DNA of 64,000 nucleotides. Source: Pantoea eucrina (GTDB lineage: Bacteria > Pseudomonadota > Gammaproteobacteria > Enterobacterales > Enterobacteriaceae). Shown here in pieces: positions 44,274-53,698 of this stretch (the stretch's first letter is position 1; each line of letters opens with the position of its first letter). The notes under the pieces are model-generated. The model saw nothing but the letters and a program-made list of their open reading frames with translations, was not told the origin of the DNA and searched no databases. The stretch is from contig NZ_MAYN01000008.1 of assembly GCF_001691555.1 (NCBI RefSeq), forward strand, positions 1,294,682-1,358,681, written 5' to 3'. The position numbers were made by a program, and so were the translations under genes.

Positions 44274-44423
44274 TTAGTAACCACTTTGTACAGGAGCCGG
44301 GGAAAAACAGCCCGTTTACCCCCTCTTTTCGCGCCTTTGATTTTCCGTATTTGGCTTAAGATCACTTTTACGCCATTAATACACGATATTTTGCACGTGA
44401 CCTCCATCGATAAGGGCCAACGA

Positions 44424-45761
44424 GTGGCAAAAACTTTTCTGCGCAGCGGCAAGCTGGATTCGGTACTGGCTCTGGGTGAGAGCGGCCAGCCGGTGTGGAT
44501 CTCCGCGCTGCAAATTCGCGAAACGCTGCGGCTGCGTCGTCAGGATGCGCTCGCCAGCTGTCTCGCTATTCCGCAAGCCAGCGACAGCGGCGATCGCCTT
44601 GACTGGTACGCCCCGCACGCGGGTAAAGTCAAATCCTGGCTCGCCGCCAGCGACAGCGAGCGCCGCCGGGCGCTGGAGCTGCTGACGCAGTATCAGCAGG
44701 CGCTGCAGGCGCTGAGCGAACGCGCGCGCGCGGCGGACAAGCCGGCGCTGCGCCTGTTTGGTGCGCTGCTGAGCAAAAGCTTTCAGTTTCCCGATCAGCA
44801 ATATGTCTATCTGGTTGACGCTAAACCGGTGATCACCTTCTGGGGCTTTGTTGATCCGCAGGCGCGCACGCGCGATGACGCGCTTGCCTGCCTGCGCGAC
44901 ACGCTGGAGCTGACGCTGCCGGCGCTGGTCGCGGAACCTGAACTGCCCGTCACGCCGCCGCCGGCGGCTGAACCGGTTGCTGAGCCTGAGCCCGAGCCCG
45001 ACACTAAACCTGAACCTGAAGCCGTTGCGGCGTCTGAGCCGGTATCGCCTGAAGCACCGCCGGTGCCAGAACCGGCAGCGGCTGTCCCGGCCCGCCGCCC
45101 GTCACGGCTGCGTCCGCTCGCCCTGCTGCTGCCGGCTGCAGCGGTGGCAGCCGGGGTAACGCTGTGGATGCAGCGCAGCGAAACGCCTGCGCCCGCGGCT
45201 GACCTGACTGCAGCCGTGGCCCCTGCGCCGGTTAGCGCACCGGTTCTGCCCGGCGTGCTGGTCAAAGCCGCGACGCTCTCCGCGACGCTGCCACAGCACG
45301 CCGCTGCGGCCATACCGGCACCAGCACCGGCGAACGCCGCTCCGCCTGAGATTGTGGCGGAACATACTGAAGCGGCAAAGGCGGACGACCTGATCATGAC
45401 CACGGACGATGCCCGCCTCGGATCGGTGAAATTTATCGACGGCACCTGGCGCGTGACGCTGCGCCAGACCAACCTGCCCACCGGCAAACCACCCAGCCTG
45501 CGTTATAAAATCCGCAACGGCAAAGGCACCGCCTGGATCAGCCAGGGCGATAATATTCGCTGTAAAGCTGACATCACCGCCGCGATGACCAGCGCCGGAA
45601 CCATGGTGGTGCGCAGCCGCTATACGGCCAGCTGCAGCGATAAGTCGCGCTATCGTATGCCGGAGCTGATATGTAAAGCGGGCGACGGCATTGCCAGCTG
45701 TAATGCACAGTATGGGGCCGAACAGGCCTTTCCGTTGACGATTAAGCGTGAGAGTAAGTAA
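44424..45761 (+). CDS. srfA: SrfA-family protein
   Basis: 445 residues from a GTG at 44424 (AAGGGCC upstream), giving (M)AKTFLRSGKLDSVLALGESGQPVW, the start expected for SrfA. A frame to 44286 is mostly non-coding. N-terminal globular domain (1-165), an acidic/proline-rich linker (about 175-225, EPEPEPDTKPEPE), a transmembrane helix at about 229-249, then a periplasmic Ala/Pro-rich linker and a terminal domain with four cysteines. Looks like an inner-membrane protein with an extended periplasmic arm. First gene of srfABC; function unknown. Confidence 0.85.
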   Translation: MAKTFLRSGKLDSVLALGESGQPVWISALQIRETLRLRRQDALASCLAIPQASDSGDRLDWYAPHAGKVKSWLAASDSERRRALELLTQYQQALQALSERARAADKPALRLFGALLSKSFQFPDQQYVYLVDAKPVITFWGFVDPQARTRDDALACLRDTLELTLPALVAEPELPVTPPPAAEPVAEPEPEPDTKPEPEAVAASEPVSPEAPPVPEPAAAVPARRPSRLRPLALLLPAAAVAAGVTLWMQRSETPAPAADLTAAVAPAPVSAPVLPGVLVKAATLSATLPQHAAAAIPAPAPANAAPPEIVAEHTEAAKADDLIMTTDDARLGSVKFIDGTWRVTLRQTNLPTGKPPSLRYKIRNGKGTAWISQGDNIRCKADITAAMTSAGTMVVRSRYTASCSDKSRYRMPELICKAGDGIASCNAQYGAEQAFPLTIKRESK

Positions 45762-45763
45762 CC

Positions 45764-48709
45764 ATGTTGGCTCCTCTGATTGATGACAAACAGAAAATCA
45801 CGCTGATTGAAGCGAGCGGCGTACAGTTTCTCGACTTTGGCCTGCGTCTGCCCTCTGCACAGGCACGTCGCCAGTTTGTGCGCCAGACCGCTAATGGCCC
45901 GCTGCTGCGTCTGCACGTGGACGGCAATAACGGTAAATTCCTGCTCTACCCGGAAGAGGGAGGCGCGGCTGAAGTGGTGCGCCCGGAATCGGATGTCGCC
46001 CTCGCCGACTCCCTTGCCCTGCTGGCTAACCAGTGGCTGCCGCTGCCGGTACTGCGCTGCACCAGCGGCCGTCGCTTTATCGGCGGCCCCGACAACTGGG
46101 CGCGCGTCTGCCTCGCGCCGCTCAGCGAGCCGGATGCGGCTGGCCATACGCACCGTATTACCCTGGCTTTTGACACCCGACTGGTGCCGGAAGCTGAAGG
46201 TGGTGAACAGCTCGGACTGAGCGCGGCCGATGCGCAGAACGGCGTGAGTTTTGCACTGGCGTGGCACAACTATGAGCTGGGCGAGTTCCTCGACCTTACC
46301 TGGGTTGATGGCTGGCTGCGTGAAACTTTTGTGCAGCAGGCGATCGCGCTGGAGTCACGCGGGGAGCTGGCACTGACGCAGGCGCTGCGTGAATTTGAGT
46401 ATCAGGCGCACTACCTCAATCTGCTGGAGCTGCTGGGTGAGCAGCTCGATCTGGCTGAGATCGCTATTCAGGCGGTGTCGCTGCAAACCCCGGCGGTGAA
46501 TGTCGATATCATTCTCGACGTCGGCAACTCGCATACCTGCGGCATTCTGGTGGAAGATCACCCGGAAGAGAGCAACGGTCTGCGTCAGACCTATGAGATG
46601 CAGCTGCGCGATTTATCACAGCCGCACCGCGTTTATAATGAGCTGTTCGACAGCCGGCTGGAGTTCGCTGAGGCGCGCTTTGGTAAAGCGAGTTTCTCAC
46701 TGCAGAGCGGGCGCGATAACGCATTTATGTGGCCCTCGCTGACCCGCGTGGGGCGCGAGGCGAGCCGTCTGGCGCTGCAGCGCGCCGGCACGGAAGGCAG
46801 CACCGGTATCTCCAGCCCGCGTCGCTATCTGTGGGATGAGGCGCGCTATCAGCCAGGCTGGCGCTTTAACGCGGGCGGTCAGAGCGAAGAGGCGCAGGCT
46901 ATTGCGCTGCCCTTTACGCTGCTGATCAACGATGAGGGAGAGCCGCTGCAGTCGCTGCCGGAAGAGGATCGCCTGCCGGTGTTTTCTGCCAGCTACAGCC
47001 GCAGCGCGCTGATGACCTTTATGCTCTGCGAGCTGCTGGCGCAGGCGATGATGCAGATGAACAGCGTCGCACAGCGCCAGCGCATGCCGCAGAGCCAGGC
47101 GCCGCGCCAGCTGCGGCATGTGATCCTGACGCTGCCTTCTGCCATGCCAAAGCCGGAGCGGGAAATTTTCCGCCGCCGTATGCAGGAAGCGATCGCCCTG
47201 GTATGGCAGGCAGAGGGCTGGCATGCCGCCGCGCCCGCGCCGCGCCCGCTGCCGGATGTGCAGATGGAGTGGGACGAAGCCACCTGCGGCCAGATGGTGT
47301 GGCTGTTCAATGAAACGCAGGTGAATTTTGCCGGACGCGCAGAAGATTTCTTCAGCAGTATGGCGCGCCCCGATCGCCCGCGTGAGAGCGATGAACTGCC
47401 GGGCAAAAGCCTGCGCATCGCCTCGATCGATATCGGCGGCGGCACCACCGACCTCGCGATTACCCAGTACCGGCTGGATGATGGCCAGGGCAATAATGTG
47501 AAAATTACGCCGCGCCTGCTGTTTCGCGAAGGCTTTAAGGTTGCCGGCGATGACATTCTGCTGGATGTGATCCAGCTCTGGATCCTGCCGGCGCTGCAGC
47601 AGAGCCTGCAGAAAGCAGGCGTCACCCTGCCCGAACCGCTGATGCAGAAACTGTTTGGCCACGACAGCCGGATGGATGGACAGGCGACGCTGCGCCAGCA
47701 GGTCACGCTGCAGCTGTTTATCCCGCTGGCGCAGGCGGTGCTGGAGCGGTATGAGAACTGGGATCCGCTCGACAGCCACAGCGAAATCAACGCGCTGTTT
47801 GGCGAACTGGTGCCGCAGCAGCCGGCAGGCCCGGTGCTGGCGTTCGTCAATGGCGAAATTCAGCGCACGCTGGGCAGCGACAGCCGGTTTGATCTGCTGC
47901 AGGTGCCGCTGGTTGTCAGTATGGCGCAGCTGCACGGCGAATTTCTGCAGCACCGTATGGCTATCATTCCGGCGCTGCGCGCCATGTGCGAAGTGGTGTC
48001 ACTCTATCAGTGTGATGTGCTGCTGCTTACCGGCCGGCCGTCGCGTTTCCCCGGCATTCAGGCGCTGGTGCGTCATCTGCAGCCGCTGCCGGGCAGTCGT
48101 ATTCTGTCGCTGGAGGGGTATCACACCAGCGACTGGTATCCGTTTAATAAACAGGGCCGCATCGATAATCCGAAATCAACCGCGGCGGTGGGCGCGATGC
48201 TCTGCCTGCTGGCGCTCGATCTGCGTCTCAGCAGCTTCTGGTTCCGCGCCGGTGATTTTGAGCCCTATTCCACCATTCGCTATCTTGGCGTACTGGATGA
48301 AAATGCGACGCTCACCGATGATAATCTCTGTTACAGCGATATCGATCTCGATAGCAGCAGTTTTGCACTGGATCGCAAAAGCAGCTTTCGCATTCGCGGC
48401 AACGTCTGCCTGGGTTTTCGTCAGCTGGAGAACGACCGCTGGCCGGCGTCGCCGCTCTATAGCCTGAGCATCACCGACCCGCAGCTGGCGCGCAAAGTCG
48501 CGGGTGAAAGCGTGCTGCGTATCAAGCTGGCGGTACAGCCGGGACCGGACAATAACGGGCCGGAGCGGCTGATCCTCAGTGACGCGCGGCTGGATGATGG
48601 CACGCGGGTGCCGCCGGAGCAGCTGAGCCTGAAACTCAATACCCTTTCCGGCAGCGGCAATGCCAACGCGCAATACTGGATCGACAGCGGGAGCGTCTGT
48701 AAACGATGA
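45764..48709 (+). CDS. srfB: SrfB, large actin/Hsp70-fold-like protein
   Basis: 981 residues, ATG two bases after the srfA stop. Two nucleotide-binding signatures of the actin/Hsp70 superfamily are visible: IILDVGNSHTCGILVEDH near residue 250 and IASIDIGGGTTDLAITQY near 553. This suggests an ATPase of about 110 kDa with a large N-terminal extension. SrfB belongs to the SsrB-regulated srfABC cluster first named in Salmonella; its biochemical role is not known. The stop overlaps the srfC start (ATGA). Confidence 0.9.
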   Translation: MLAPLIDDKQKITLIEASGVQFLDFGLRLPSAQARRQFVRQTANGPLLRLHVDGNNGKFLLYPEEGGAAEVVRPESDVALADSLALLANQWLPLPVLRCTSGRRFIGGPDNWARVCLAPLSEPDAAGHTHRITLAFDTRLVPEAEGGEQLGLSAADAQNGVSFALAWHNYELGEFLDLTWVDGWLRETFVQQAIALESRGELALTQALREFEYQAHYLNLLELLGEQLDLAEIAIQAVSLQTPAVNVDIILDVGNSHTCGILVEDHPEESNGLRQTYEMQLRDLSQPHRVYNELFDSRLEFAEARFGKASFSLQSGRDNAFMWPSLTRVGREASRLALQRAGTEGSTGISSPRRYLWDEARYQPGWRFNAGGQSEEAQAIALPFTLLINDEGEPLQSLPEEDRLPVFSASYSRSALMTFMLCELLAQAMMQMNSVAQRQRMPQSQAPRQLRHVILTLPSAMPKPEREIFRRRMQEAIALVWQAEGWHAAAPAPRPLPDVQMEWDEATCGQMVWLFNETQVNFAGRAEDFFSSMARPDRPRESDELPGKSLRIASIDIGGGTTDLAITQYRLDDGQGNNVKITPRLLFREGFKVAGDDILLDVIQLWILPALQQSLQKAGVTLPEPLMQKLFGHDSRMDGQATLRQQVTLQLFIPLAQAVLERYENWDPLDSHSEINALFGELVPQQPAGPVLAFVNGEIQRTLGSDSRFDLLQVPLVVSMAQLHGEFLQHRMAIIPALRAMCEVVSLYQCDVLLLTGRPSRFPGIQALVRHLQPLPGSRILSLEGYHTSDWYPFNKQGRIDNPKSTAAVGAMLCLLALDLRLSSFWFRAGDFEPYSTIRYLGVLDENATLTDDNLCYSDIDLDSSSFALDRKSSFRIRGNVCLGFRQLENDRWPASPLYSLSITDPQLARKVAGESVLRIKLAVQPGPDNNGPERLILSDARLDDGTRVPPEQLSLKLNTLSGSGNANAQYWIDSGSVCKR

Positions 48710-51069
48710 GAACCACCAGAAAAACCACCGCCACCCCGGCTAAGCGCCTGAGCCTGCTGCGGGAAACGCTGGACAGCGCGCTCGGCTGGATCGATACCCA
48801 TCAGCCGCATTCGCCGCGTCTTGCGCTGGAAGCCGATACGCTGCGCCTGCAGCTGCGCCGCGCGCGCGCTGAGAGCCACGCGCTGGCGCTGCAGCTGGCG
48901 CGCCCGGTTACGCTGGCGCTGTTTGGTCAGTCACAGGCGGGTAAAGTCTGGCTGCTGAGTGAAATGGTGGGCGACGCGCAGGGTCAGCTGATGACCCGGC
49001 TCAGCGACAAAGTGCTCAACTATTTTCAGCATATCAATCCCGGCAATCTCGATTTCGCTGCGGCCACGCGCTTCAGTCACCAGCGCGAAGCGCCCTCCGG
49101 CGCGTGGCCGGTAGAACTGACGCTGCTGAATGAAGCGGAGCTGATCCGCCTGCTGCTCGCCAGCGCCCGCATTGACAGTGATGCCGCGGATACCCGCGTC
49201 ATTGAGACCACGCTGCAGCGCCTGCAGCGTCACCGGCAGAGCGAGCCACAGCCTGGCGCAGAGAGTGACGCGCTCATCACCCTGTGGGGGTGGAGCCGCC
49301 GTCATCATCGTCACGCGGAAGCGCTGGATCGCCATTTCTGGCCCCAGGCGGCCGAGCTGGCACCCTGGCTGAACGTCGATGACCGCGTGCAGCTTTATGC
49401 CCTGCTCTGGCCCAATCAGCCTGCCCTTAGCGACACGCTGCGTCCGCTGCTGCACCTGCTTCAGCAGCTGCGCCACGCGCCACGCGTGCTGGCTCCGCTT
49501 TCGCTGCTGGTGGATGATGCGCAGCTGCCAGCCGAAAAGCTCATCAGTCACGACGCCGATCTGCAGGAGATGATTGAGGTGTGCCCGGTCGTGGCCAACC
49601 GCAGCGGTAAGCCACAGCGGGTCGCGCTTGGTGAACTGGCGCTGCTGACGCTGGAGCTGACCATACCGCTGAGCTCCACGCCGCGTCAGGCGCTCTATGA
49701 TGAGGCGGATATGCTGGATCTGCCTGCTCCCGGTACGCTCCCCGATCGCCAGCTGCAGGAGGAGCAGGCGCAACTGCGTCTGCGCAACCCGCTGCGTGCG
49801 CAACTGCTGGAGCAGAAGCGCGCCCTGCTGCCCGGTTTTTACGCCACGCGCCAGGGTATTGACCTGATGCTGATCTGTACCGCCGCCAGCCAGCGGCACG
49901 ATGCGAATCCCGCGGCCAGCGCGCTGCGTGAATGGCAGATGCAGCAGAGCGTCACAGGCGGCAGTGAGAAGCCGCGCCTGATCTGGGCCATAACCCCTTA
50001 TGACGCGCGCTATCAGGCGCAGCAAATCAATGTCGACGAGGCGGTACAGCGTCAGATCGGCCAGCCGGGTCAGAGCTGGGGTTCCATGCTGGCGCAGGAT
50101 CGCGCCGGCGTCGATCGCATGAGCAGCTGGCTGCAGGAAGAGATGCAGCCCGAGGCGCGTCGCGACCGTCTGGCGCTGCAGACCGGGGCGCTGCAGCAGA
50201 AAGTTGCGGCCCGGCTACAGCCGTGGACAGAAGCCAGCGCCTCGCCCGAGCAGGCGCTGCGTAAACAGACCATCGCCGATACCCTGCTGAAATGTCTGCA
50301 GCACCGCACGGGTCTGCACGGCGAGCTGCTGGAGCGGCTGCAGCCGTCGCGCGATGCCGTGCGCCAGCTCTGGCTGAGTCAGAGCAGCGGCGCGGTAACG
50401 GCGCACAGCGGCAAACCCGCTGCAGAGCAAAGTTATTTCGGTATTGGCTTTGAATTTGATCTGTTCAGCGACGAGCCCGCGCCCGCCGGCGAACCGCAGC
50501 ATACCAGCGTCCGCAGCGATCAGCAGTTCCCGCAGCAGGTCCTGACGCTGTGGCTGGCGCATCTGCGCCAGCTGCCCGAGAACCGCAGTCTGCTGACGCT
50601 GCTGAACGTCGACAAACCCGCTATGGAGCTGCTGACCGAGGAGCTGATTGTGGCCAGTTTCCGTCTTAAGCTGCTGACAAGGCTGCAGGCGGCGCTGAAT
50701 GAGCCGGACAGCAGCACCCATGAAGCACGCACCGATCGTCAGGTTTCACGCGCCATGACGGTGCTGGGTGATTTTGTCGCCTGGCTCGGTTTTTTACAGC
50801 GCCCGGAGAGCGAGCGGCCTGAGAGTCGCGTGAATCGTGGCCAGACGATTTTTTCCCGCCCACCTGCGCCAAGCGTCAGCTTCTCGCCAGGCCAGCGCCT
50901 GACGCGCCTGACGGCTGCGCCCGCTAACCATACGGCGTTCTATATCTATGACTGGCTGGTCGGACTTAACCAGCTGATTGTGGAGAATAACGGCTACACG
51001 GGCGGCAGCGATCTGCCCTCCGGCGCGCGGCAGACGCTGTCGGTGCTGCTGCTGCCGCTGCACGCCTGA
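48706..51069 (+). CDS. srfC: SrfC, large P-loop-like protein
   Basis: 787 residues. The N-terminal coiled region (12-65) is followed by TLALFGQSQAGKVWLLSEM, a Walker-A-like GxxxxGK loop (Gly74 to Lys80). The position after Lys80, normally Ser/Thr, is Val, so nucleotide hydrolysis may be impaired. The rest is long and helical and resembles dynamin-like or scaffold proteins only in length. Translationally coupled to srfB. Its stop codon abuts the barstar stop codon (TGATCA). Confidence 0.85.
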   Translation: MRTTRKTTATPAKRLSLLRETLDSALGWIDTHQPHSPRLALEADTLRLQLRRARAESHALALQLARPVTLALFGQSQAGKVWLLSEMVGDAQGQLMTRLSDKVLNYFQHINPGNLDFAAATRFSHQREAPSGAWPVELTLLNEAELIRLLLASARIDSDAADTRVIETTLQRLQRHRQSEPQPGAESDALITLWGWSRRHHRHAEALDRHFWPQAAELAPWLNVDDRVQLYALLWPNQPALSDTLRPLLHLLQQLRHAPRVLAPLSLLVDDAQLPAEKLISHDADLQEMIEVCPVVANRSGKPQRVALGELALLTLELTIPLSSTPRQALYDEADMLDLPAPGTLPDRQLQEEQAQLRLRNPLRAQLLEQKRALLPGFYATRQGIDLMLICTAASQRHDANPAASALREWQMQQSVTGGSEKPRLIWAITPYDARYQAQQINVDEAVQRQIGQPGQSWGSMLAQDRAGVDRMSSWLQEEMQPEARRDRLALQTGALQQKVAARLQPWTEASASPEQALRKQTIADTLLKCLQHRTGLHGELLERLQPSRDAVRQLWLSQSSGAVTAHSGKPAAEQSYFGIGFEFDLFSDEPAPAGEPQHTSVRSDQQFPQQVLTLWLAHLRQLPENRSLLTLLNVDKPAMELLTEELIVASFRLKLLTRLQAALNEPDSSTHEARTDRQVSRAMTVLGDFVAWLGFLQRPESERPESRVNRGQTIFSRPPAPSVSFSPGQRLTRLTAAPANHTAFYIYDWLVGLNQLIVENNGYTGGSDLPSGARQTLSVLLLPLHA

Positions 51070-51339
51070 TCAGCGCCAGACCAGGCGCAGCTCGCCATCC
51101 AGCAGCTGCGCCGCCTCCTCCAGCAGCGCCAGCACCGGCGCAAACTCCGCCTGCTGTGTAGCCTGCTCTGCATGCAACAGACAGAGCGTAGCCGGCAGCG
51201 CCATGCCGCCGGTCAGCCAGTCCCACAGCGCATCCAGGTTGGTGCCCGCGGCTGCGGGCGCACCGCTCTGCGCATTCAGCGCCTGATAAAACGCGGCGCG
51301 ATCGCGCAGCGTGGCGAAATCGATATGCATAGTCAGCAC
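51070..51339 (-). CDS. Barstar-family ribonuclease inhibitor
   Basis: 89 residues from a GTG at 51337-51339 with AAGG ten bases upstream; an ATG at 51330 is the alternative. The barstar core TNLDALWDWLTGGMALPATLCLLHAEQ is present, with the two aspartates (NLD, WD) that contact barnase. Cytoplasmic. It follows the barnase gene with no spacing, so immunity and enzyme are made from one mRNA. Confidence 0.88.
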   Translation of the reverse strand: MLTMHIDFATLRDRAAFYQALNAQSGAPAAAGTNLDALWDWLTGGMALPATLCLLHAEQATQQAEFAPVLALLEEAAQLLDGELRLVWR

Positions 51340-51341
51340 GT

Positions 51342-51803
51342 TCAGTGCACCTTACTGAAACTGCGATAGTGATCGCGGGTGAGATAGATCAGTCCGTCGG
51401 ATGAGTAGATCAGACGGTCAGCGCCGCGCCGCCCGCAGCGGTAATTGACGTCCGCCTCATACCACTGCCGTCCTGCCTGGCGCGGCAGCTGCTGTTCACG
51501 ATTGCTGAAGCGGTCACCGCCGATGGCGTGCCCCGGCAGAACCTCGCACAGATTGCCTTTATCCGGTACCCAGCCCTGACGGCGCGCGGCCGCTTTGGTC
51601 AGGTAAAAATCAGGCAGACGCTGATGCTGCACCAGCCAGTCCGCAACGCGTTCGGCCTGCGTCAGTGCATCAATGGTGGCAGAGGAGGAAGGCGTGGAGT
51701 GGCCCGTCGTGGGACTGGCAGGGGGAGCGCTGAAGTGTGGCCGCAGCCCGGTCCAGCAAAAAATAACGATCAGCAGCAGGCCGATCCAGCGTAATGTTGC
51801 CAT
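51342..51803 (-). CDS. Secreted barnase-family ribonuclease
   Basis: 153 residues. Signal or anchor (LRWIGLLLIVIFCWTGLR), a Ser/Thr/Pro linker (24-42) and a barnase domain. All four barnase catalytic residues align with the right spacing: Lys70 (YLTK), Glu116 (WYEADVNY), Arg126/Arg130 (RRGADRLIYSS) and His145 (TRDHYRSF). Two cysteines inside the domain (Cys86, Cys123) are absent from B. amyloliquefaciens barnase and could form a stabilising disulfide in the periplasm. It cuts RNA at guanosine. ATG at 51801-51803 with CAGGAAC upstream. Confidence 0.92.
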   Translation of the reverse strand: MATLRWIGLLLIVIFCWTGLRPHFSAPPASPTTGHSTPSSSATIDALTQAERVADWLVQHQRLPDFYLTKAAARRQGWVPDKGNLCEVLPGHAIGGDRFSNREQQLPRQAGRQWYEADVNYRCGRRGADRLIYSSDGLIYLTRDHYRSFSKVH

Positions 51804-51891
51804 AGCGACGTTCCTGAAAAAAAGGAGGTCAGCATAGCAGATTCAGGCGGGAAATTGACGCGGGCCAGCGTGGCTGGCCCTGGCGGAAAAC

Positions 51892-52239
51892 TTACTGCAT
51901 GGCACCGGGTGCATGTGAAGCGTGACGACGCCACGCGCCAGGCGCTACGCCATACTGGCGCTTAAAGCTGCGGTTAAATGACTGCTGTGAATCAAACCCC
52001 AGCGAAATCGCTACGTTCAGGATAGGCTCATTGGTCGTGGTCAGCCGGTCCGCTGATTTTTTCAGCTTTTTGGCCCGGATATACTCACCCAGCGGATAAC
52101 CGGTGTGCTCTTTAAACATACGCTGCAGGTGCCACTTAGAGTAGCCCGCCCGGTCAGCCACGGTATCCAGATCCAGCCGTGCTTCGATATTGTTATCGAT
52201 CCAGTCAATCAGATCGTGCATAAACGCGTCGCTCATCAT
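51892..52239 (-). CDS. rarA: MarA/SoxS-like regulator RarA
   Basis: 115 residues, a single AraC DNA-binding domain with two helix-turn-helix units: DTVADRAGYSKWHLQRMFKEHTGYPLGEYIRAKKLKKSADRL and VAISLGFDSQQSFNRSFKRQYG. It is the divergent neighbour of oqxAB, as rarA is in Klebsiella, where it activates the pump. Either ATG (52237-52239 or 52234-52236) is possible, with GGGAGA upstream. Confidence 0.88.
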   Translation of the reverse strand: MMSDAFMHDLIDWIDNNIEARLDLDTVADRAGYSKWHLQRMFKEHTGYPLGEYIRAKKLKKSADRLTTTNEPILNVAISLGFDSQQSFNRSFKRQYGVAPGAWRRHASHAPGAMQ

Positions 52240-52310
52240 CCCATTCTCTCCCGTCGCCGTTACGAACAGTATCAGTATCAGTTGCAGTTACACTTTAAGG
52301 GTGACTGACT

Positions 52311-52329
52311 ATCGCACTTAATGCAAGTT
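52311..52329. promoter_or_regulatory. Marbox-like site between rarA and oqxA
   Basis: ATCGCACTTAATGCAAGTT resembles the AYnGCAC-type marbox bound by MarA/SoxS/RarA, with mismatches in the 3' half. It lies 200 bp upstream of oqxA. Confidence 0.4.
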
Positions 52330-52528
52330 TTATTATTACATTAAATGCCGCACTCACAGCAGGGTTTTTCTGTCTGCGCTGAGGCCCCCGCCAGACCGCA
52401 CATAAAGTGTATCAGATATTCTTGCAGATGCACTTCGCTGAGACCTACACTCCTCCCGATTAATGCAATCGACAAAGTTGCATATTTTTACGTCGTCTTT
52501 CGTTCTTCATTAACGTGGAATAACAATA

Positions 52529-53683
52529 ATGCCCGAAAAAAATAACAGGGTTCGTCAGGCTATTGGCCTGGCTGGCGCGGCGCTGCTGGCAAGTCTGCTG
52601 GCGGGCTGCGATCGCGGCGTGGCGCAAAACGCCCCGCCGCCACCGCCGGAGGTAAGTGCCGCACAGGTGATCCGGCAGCAGGTCAGCGAGTGGGATACCT
52701 TTAATGGCCGGATCGAAGCGGTTGAAAGCGTTCAGCTGCGCCCGCGCGTCTCCGGCTATATTGACCAGGTAAACTATCGCGAAGGCGATGAAGTTAAAAA
52801 AGGTCAGGTGCTGTTTACCATTGATGACCGCAGCTACCGTGCCGCACTGGCGCAGGCTGAGGCGCAGCTCGCCGGTGCACGCACGCAGGCGGCGCTGGCG
52901 CGCAGTGAATCGGATCGTACCGATAAGCTGGTTAACAGCCAGGTGGTGTCCCGCGAGATCTGGCAGCAGCGCCGTTCCGCTACGCAGCAGGCGCAGGCGA
53001 GCGTGCTGGCCGCGCAGGCGGCGGTTGATATGGCCCGCCTCAACCTGAGTTTTACCCGCGTGACCGCTCCGATTGATGGCCGTGCAAGCCGCGCGCTGAT
53101 CACCGCCGGTAATCTGGTCACCGCAGGCGACAGCGCCAGCGTGCTGACCACGCTGGTTTCTCAGGATCGGATGTACGTCTGGTTTGATGTCGACGAAGCG
53201 ACCTTCCTGCACTATCAGCAGCTGGCACGCCAGGGCGAACAGCGCGGCGCCCTGCCGCTGCAGGTTGCCCTGACCGGCGAGCACGGCTACCCGCATCAAG
53301 GCACGGTAGATTTTCTGGATAACCAGCTCACTGCCAGTACCGGCACCATCCGCATGCGCGCACGGCTTGATAATTCACAGCGCGAGCTGACGCCGGGGCT
53401 GTTTGCCCGCGTCCGGCTGCCGGGTCGCGCTGATTTCACCGCGCTGCTGATTGATGACAAGGCAATTCTTACCGATCAGAATCGCCGTTATGTCTACATT
53501 GTTGACGCAGAAGGAAAAGCGCAGCGGCGGGATATCCGGCCCGGCGATCTCTCCGGCGGACTGCGTATTGTTCAGCAGGGTCTGCAGCCTGGCGATCGCG
53601 TGATCGTTAACGGCCTGCAAAAAGTCTTTATGCCCGGCATGCCGGTACAGGCTCAGTCTGTCGCAATGCGCCCCGCCCCTTAA
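52529..53683 (+). CDS. oqxA: OqxA, RND periplasmic adaptor lipoprotein
   Basis: 384 residues. Lipobox SLLAGC with Cys27, then the adaptor body, almost identical in pattern to OqxA: DTFNGRIEAVESVQLRPRVSGYIDQVNYREGDEVKKGQVLFTIDDRSYRAAL, VTAPIDGRASRALITAGNLVTAGDSASVLTTLV, VFMPGMPVQAQ. It links the inner-membrane pump to an outer-membrane channel. ATG at 52529. Confidence 0.93.
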   Translation: MPEKNNRVRQAIGLAGAALLASLLAGCDRGVAQNAPPPPPEVSAAQVIRQQVSEWDTFNGRIEAVESVQLRPRVSGYIDQVNYREGDEVKKGQVLFTIDDRSYRAALAQAEAQLAGARTQAALARSESDRTDKLVNSQVVSREIWQQRRSATQQAQASVLAAQAAVDMARLNLSFTRVTAPIDGRASRALITAGNLVTAGDSASVLTTLVSQDRMYVWFDVDEATFLHYQQLARQGEQRGALPLQVALTGEHGYPHQGTVDFLDNQLTASTGTIRMRARLDNSQRELTPGLFARVRLPGRADFTALLIDDKAILTDQNRRYVYIVDAEGKAQRRDIRPGDLSGGLRIVQQGLQPGDRVIVNGLQKVFMPGMPVQAQSVAMRPAP

Positions 53684-53698
53684 CCGAGACCCTATTCT

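Noticed and set aside
44950..45100. Acidic/proline repeat region of srfA as a tandem DNA repeat
   Set aside because: It is irregular codon repetition for a Pro-Glu linker, with no fixed DNA unit.
46697..47953. 418-codon open frame antisense to srfB
   Set aside because: Shadow of the GC-rich srfB codons; no ribosome-binding site, no recognisable domain. The same applies to the antisense frames in lhr (for example 2680-3978).
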